Source of the DNA: Bolinopsis microptera
Lineage: Eukaryota > Ctenophora > Tentaculata > Lobata > Bolinopsidae
Reading direction: 5' to 3'
Length of the DNA: 64,000 bases
NCBI RefSeq assembly: GCF_026151205.1
Contig: NC_087072.1
Location: forward strand, 22,895,603-22,959,602
Of the stretch, positions 63,332-64,000 are shown piece after piece (position 1 is the first letter of the stretch; each line of letters opens with the position of its first letter). The notes under the pieces are model-generated. The model saw nothing but the letters and a program-made list of their open reading frames with translations. It had not been told where the DNA came from and did no database searches. Position numbers and translations under genes: made by a program.

Positions 63332-63544
63332 CTAGTTTTTTGAAGTAAGGATGTTTTGTTTATACCGATTCAATGCCTGTTGCATGATGGGACACTGCTC
63401 TGAGCTGGAATGGTGAGTGTTACAGTGAGATGAGACTCTTGGATCTTTTGACAGACTGCAATTGCGACATCTATGTCTGCTAGCTATATCCTTGCAGAAA
63501 TCACACTCACACCTAAAGTGCACGCATTGCAATAGCTTCTTTCA
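63332..63544 (-). pseudogene. C-terminal remnant of the LINE ORF1 with Cys/His knuckles
   Basis: A short open frame with no ATG, starting just after a TGA. It holds closely spaced Cys/His pairs (HFRCECDFCKD, HRCRNCS, HCNTHH, QCPIM), resembling zinc knuckles of LINE ORF1 proteins. It ends 29 nt before ORF2. Probably the 3' end of a 5'-truncated ORF1. Confidence 0.6.
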
Positions 63545-63545
63545 A

Positions 63546-63928
63546 ATTTCAAGAATCCGGGTAAAATTTTTTATTAATATCATTTTGATTCAGTACATGG
63601 CATTGTATGCACTTCAATCTTAAGATTTATGAAGCGAAGGTAGTCTCTCTCGCTGCATCAAAGCAGATATTAAACAAACTTGATGAATACCACATGAAAC
63701 GTCTTAAGCAAATTAGTATATCAAAATATGTCATTGTAATTTTGCATGGCTGAAATGTAACGCTCGATTTATATATATAATAATTAATTGAATTTTCAAA
63801 TAAAATAACAGATAACAATGATATACCCTAACATTATCAAAGATAAGACACTCTTACAAAAAATGTATTTCTCGTGCACGATGAATGATGAAGGATGCTT
63901 GGTAATTTCCTTCGCATTAATAACTCAC
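63546..63928. other. Flank to the right of the LINE
   Basis: AT-rich, no gene or repeat recognised. Confidence 0.4.
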
Positions 63929-63991
63929 TTGCATAACTTTTATTGCACTTTGTAGCAGAGTCTCCAGTCTCTGCTGCAGAGAGCCAAAGTA
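63929..63991 (-). CDS. Possible single exon of an unidentified gene at the window edge
   Basis: On the minus strand CTTTTTTAG is a good acceptor and CAA-GTGAGTT a good donor, bounding exactly 63 nt. These read YFGSLQQRLETLLQSAIKVM in one frame, a plausible amphipathic helix. There is no family match and no flanking exons are visible in the window, so this is tentative. Confidence 0.3.
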
Positions 63992-64000
63992 CTAAAAAAG

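Larger units (their letters stand above)
60229..63545 (-). mobile_element. 5'-truncated LINE (CR1/L2-like), minus strand
   Basis: The element reads right to left. A short remnant of ORF1 (63532–63332) is followed by intact ORF2 (63302–60405) and a 3'UTR that ends GGCGGTTTATAAAAGTTGTA and an ATTAATTATTATAG tail near 60229, like L2/CR1-type ends. The 5' part upstream of about 63540 is missing or unrecognisable, the usual result of incomplete reverse transcription. Confidence 0.85.

Noticed and set aside
1-64000. tRNA, rRNA or snRNA genes
   Set aside because: None was recognised by eye from A/B boxes or conserved cores. A tRNAscan-SE and Infernal run would settle it.

Overview
This is a 64 kb piece of an AT-rich animal genome. 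Genes are split by GT–AG introns. Recognisable products include a cleavage/polyadenylation factor, a ribosome quality-control factor, an ER membrane protein and three intronless 7-transmembrane receptors. The retroelements (two Jockey/CR1/L2-like LINEs and one Ty1/copia element) and the orphan receptors suit an invertebrate, possibly a cnidarian, but the sequence alone does not fix the taxon.

Positions 1–22952 (+) hold the C-terminal two thirds of CPSF1 in 17 exons; the N-terminus lies off the left edge. Two of its introns host other genes. The 10.1 kb intron (1774–11921) carries two convergent intronless GPCR genes. The 6.4 kb intron (16020–22466) carries an F-box/WD40 gene with a reading-frame break and, on the other strand, a small predicted secreted protein. 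A two-exon coiled-coil protein gene (23870–25768, −) converges on the end of CPSF1.

Positions 25.8–29.4 kb are a gene-free mosaic of short repeats, fold-back elements and G-runs. A third GPCR gene follows (29931–31070, +); its C-terminal tail runs into a 62-bp minisatellite.

Positions 32490–50314 (−) carry NEMF (single-exon CDS) followed 349 bp downstream by TMEM214 (13 coding exons, 680 aa). One TMEM214 intron contains a roughly 5.9 kb antisense LINE with both ORFs open. Its ORF1 protein joins an AlkB-type Fe(II)/2-oxoglutarate oxygenase domain, with all expected catalytic residues, to an SGNH-hydrolase domain. This is the most unusual protein in the window. Two related terminal-inverted-repeat elements lie in opposite orientations, one in a TMEM214 intron and one upstream of NEMF.

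Positions 51824–59335 are a young 7.5 kb Ty1/copia retrotransposon with nearly identical LTRs and a 5-bp target duplication, but with gag, protease and the rest of pol in three frames. Positions 60229–63540 (−) are a second, 5'-truncated LINE with an intact ORF2. A possible small exon of another gene lies at the right edge.
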